A stretch of 64,000 bases of DNA from assembly GCA_023213315.1 (NCBI GenBank), contig JAKCPI010010661.1, forward strand, positions 53,595 through 117,594, read 5' to 3'. Shown here piece after piece: positions 62,867 to 64,000 of this stretch; within the stretch, counting starts at the first letter, position 1; each line of letters opens with the position of its first letter. The notes under the pieces are model-generated. The model was not told the origin of the DNA. It did no database searches and saw nothing but the letters and a program-made list of their open reading frames with translations. Source of the stretch: Euborellia annulipes. Taxonomy: Eukaryota > Arthropoda > Insecta > Dermaptera > Anisolabididae. The position numbers and the translations under genes are program-made.

Positions 62867-62899
62867 CTGAGGAAGACAAGCTGGAAGTTGTCGAAACCC
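62867..62899 (+). other. Hammerhead-like box with GACAA stem
   Basis: CTGAGGA, A, GACAA/TTGTC stem around GCTGGAAG, then GAAACCC in place of GAAACGTC. Solitary. Confidence 0.45.
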
Positions 62900-62987
62900 A
62901 CATTGGTTTGTTAAGCCTTTAAAATAATTATGATTTTTTGAAAAAAATTGTATTTTTTATTTTGTGTACTGAAAAGGCCTAAACCTC

Positions 62988-63242
62988 GTTTTTTTTTTAA
63001 CATTCACACTTTTTTCTCATTCACACTCGCATTCACACATACATACAGTCATTTCAGTCCATTAAAGACTTTTAACGATACTTAGTATGTTTTAATATAT
63101 CTATTGGGGGTCCAGGCATTCTTATTTAAGCCATTTGGTAGCCAAATGCCTTAAATAAAATCATCGGACTGCCTAGTGTCCGAACCCGCGACTTTTGGTA
63201 TACGATGTTAGCACACTAACCCCTACACCAAGCCCCGAGGGC
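62988..63242 (-). mobile_element. SINE-1, complete, with 10-bp target duplication
   Basis: Minus strand: CTCGGGGCTTGGTGTAGGGG, GTTAGTGTGCTAACATCG, B box GGTTCGGACAC (worn), hairpin with apex TTGGCTACCAA, GGACCCC, ATCGTTAAAAGTC, a worn 3' domain, GT-rich tail, poly(A). CCTAAACCTC flanks both sides (62978-62987 and 63243-63252). Confidence 0.9.
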
Positions 63243-63252
63243 CCTAAACCTC

Positions 63253-64000
63253 CTTATTGAATATATATTTTGTTTCTTTCATCAGGTAAAATAAAATGGC
63301 GAGGTGAACTACAGTAAAATTAAAAAAAAAAATTTGGACTTTTAAGCATCATCCTATTATATATATCACAGATCCCTTACCGACTGATCCAGACGGAATT
63401 AGGGCATTCGAGACGTGTGGATTTCTTTCTTTAAAACTGTTGGTGCCTCTCTGAAACTGTTTAAAAAATCCAATAGATATTTTTTAATTTCAAATTTGTT
63501 TGCAGTCTATTGGTCATGTAGGCTAGGCTATTTTATGTGCACATGAATTTTTCTTTTCCTGGGGGGATCCAGGAACCTTAGGACTCCCCTTGGGAGTTGA
63601 GAAATAAAAAAAATGTAATAGCGGAAGATAGGCATTCAAGGTATATAAAAGTGGTAGGCTATAAATTGGCGGATGAGGGGGTGGAAGGACCGTCGAGCTA
63701 TTTCAAAGATCTTAATTAGGTATATTAATTCAATTTTACGTCAAAAAATTTTGTAAAAAAAACGATTCTAAGGTACTATTACATCCAAAAAGTTACATTA
63801 TTTAAGGTAAGATTGACAAACCGGAAATTTTAGGCCTGTTTATTCAAATAACTAAATCGATCTGTGATGAAAAGAGAAGAAAAGACTGTCATTGGAATAG
63901 AAAGAAAATATTCCAGTTTAAAAGTAGAAGGACCTGTCAATCCATATAAATAAATGAACTTCAAAATTTGTCAACTTCACTCGGATAGTTTTTTACTTTC
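63253..64000. other. Unique AT-rich stretch without a recognised feature
   Basis: No repeat family, RNA gene or exon signal was supported up to the end of the window. Confidence 0.35.

Overview
This is AT-rich, intron- and repeat-dominated nuclear DNA from an invertebrate animal, most likely an arthropod. The reasons are spliceosomal-type splice signals with short introns, tRNA- and 5S-rRNA-derived SINEs, hAT, Harbinger, pogo and Tc1/mariner-type non-autonomous DNA transposons, Penelope-like foldback units, and a very high density of poly(A)/poly(T), poly(G) and dinucleotide tracts. I see no bacterial, viral or organellar gene. No complete protein-coding gene can be supported. The longer open frames (60-146 codons) lie mostly in repeats or lack any recognisable domain.

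Possible genic pieces are few. A 49-nt first coding exon near 59.9 kb (+) encodes a signal peptide, ends at a splice donor and has a TATA box upstream. A repeat-poor locus at 53.2-55.15 kb (+) holds an 81-bp intron with textbook signals and an exon built from three 45/46-bp tandem repeats. A tandemly duplicated pair of short exon-like units lies at 41.96-42.46 kb (+). A 262-nt exon-like unit lies at 23.28-23.54 kb (+), and a CpG-rich exon/promoter-like block lies at 62.34-62.55 kb (-). All except the signal-peptide exon look non-coding (5' UTR or lncRNA).

Layout: 0-4 kb holds hAT MITEs and two copies of an ~870-bp repeat (R), with a third copy at 39.3 kb. 4.6-8.4 kb is a nested-transposon zone where a MITE sits in a SINE inside an older TIR-like element, followed by a Harbinger MITE and a MITE inside a foldback. 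9-24 kb carries SINEs, foldbacks and a Tc1-like MITE. 24-37 kb carries several large palindromes and dispersed copies of a ~650-bp element (B) whose two ends are both hairpins. 37-53 kb continues the mix, with a hAT MITE that keeps a perfect 8-bp target duplication. 57.1-58.7 kb is a B copy split by a 987-bp pogo-like element that retains a degenerate zinc-knuckle remnant of its transposase.

Three patterns stand out. First, a set of foldback and solitary units share a conserved three-way-junction-like box (CTGANGA, one A/T, a covarying stem, GAAACGTC) that resembles a hammerhead ribozyme; one unit inserted with a 14-bp target duplication. Second, three SINE families have different Pol III heads (two tRNA-like, one 5S-like) but share one 3' domain, and the two tRNA families also share a hairpin apex. 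Third, a MITE family with ends GGACnnTGTTATGCA makes AT-rich 4-bp target duplications.
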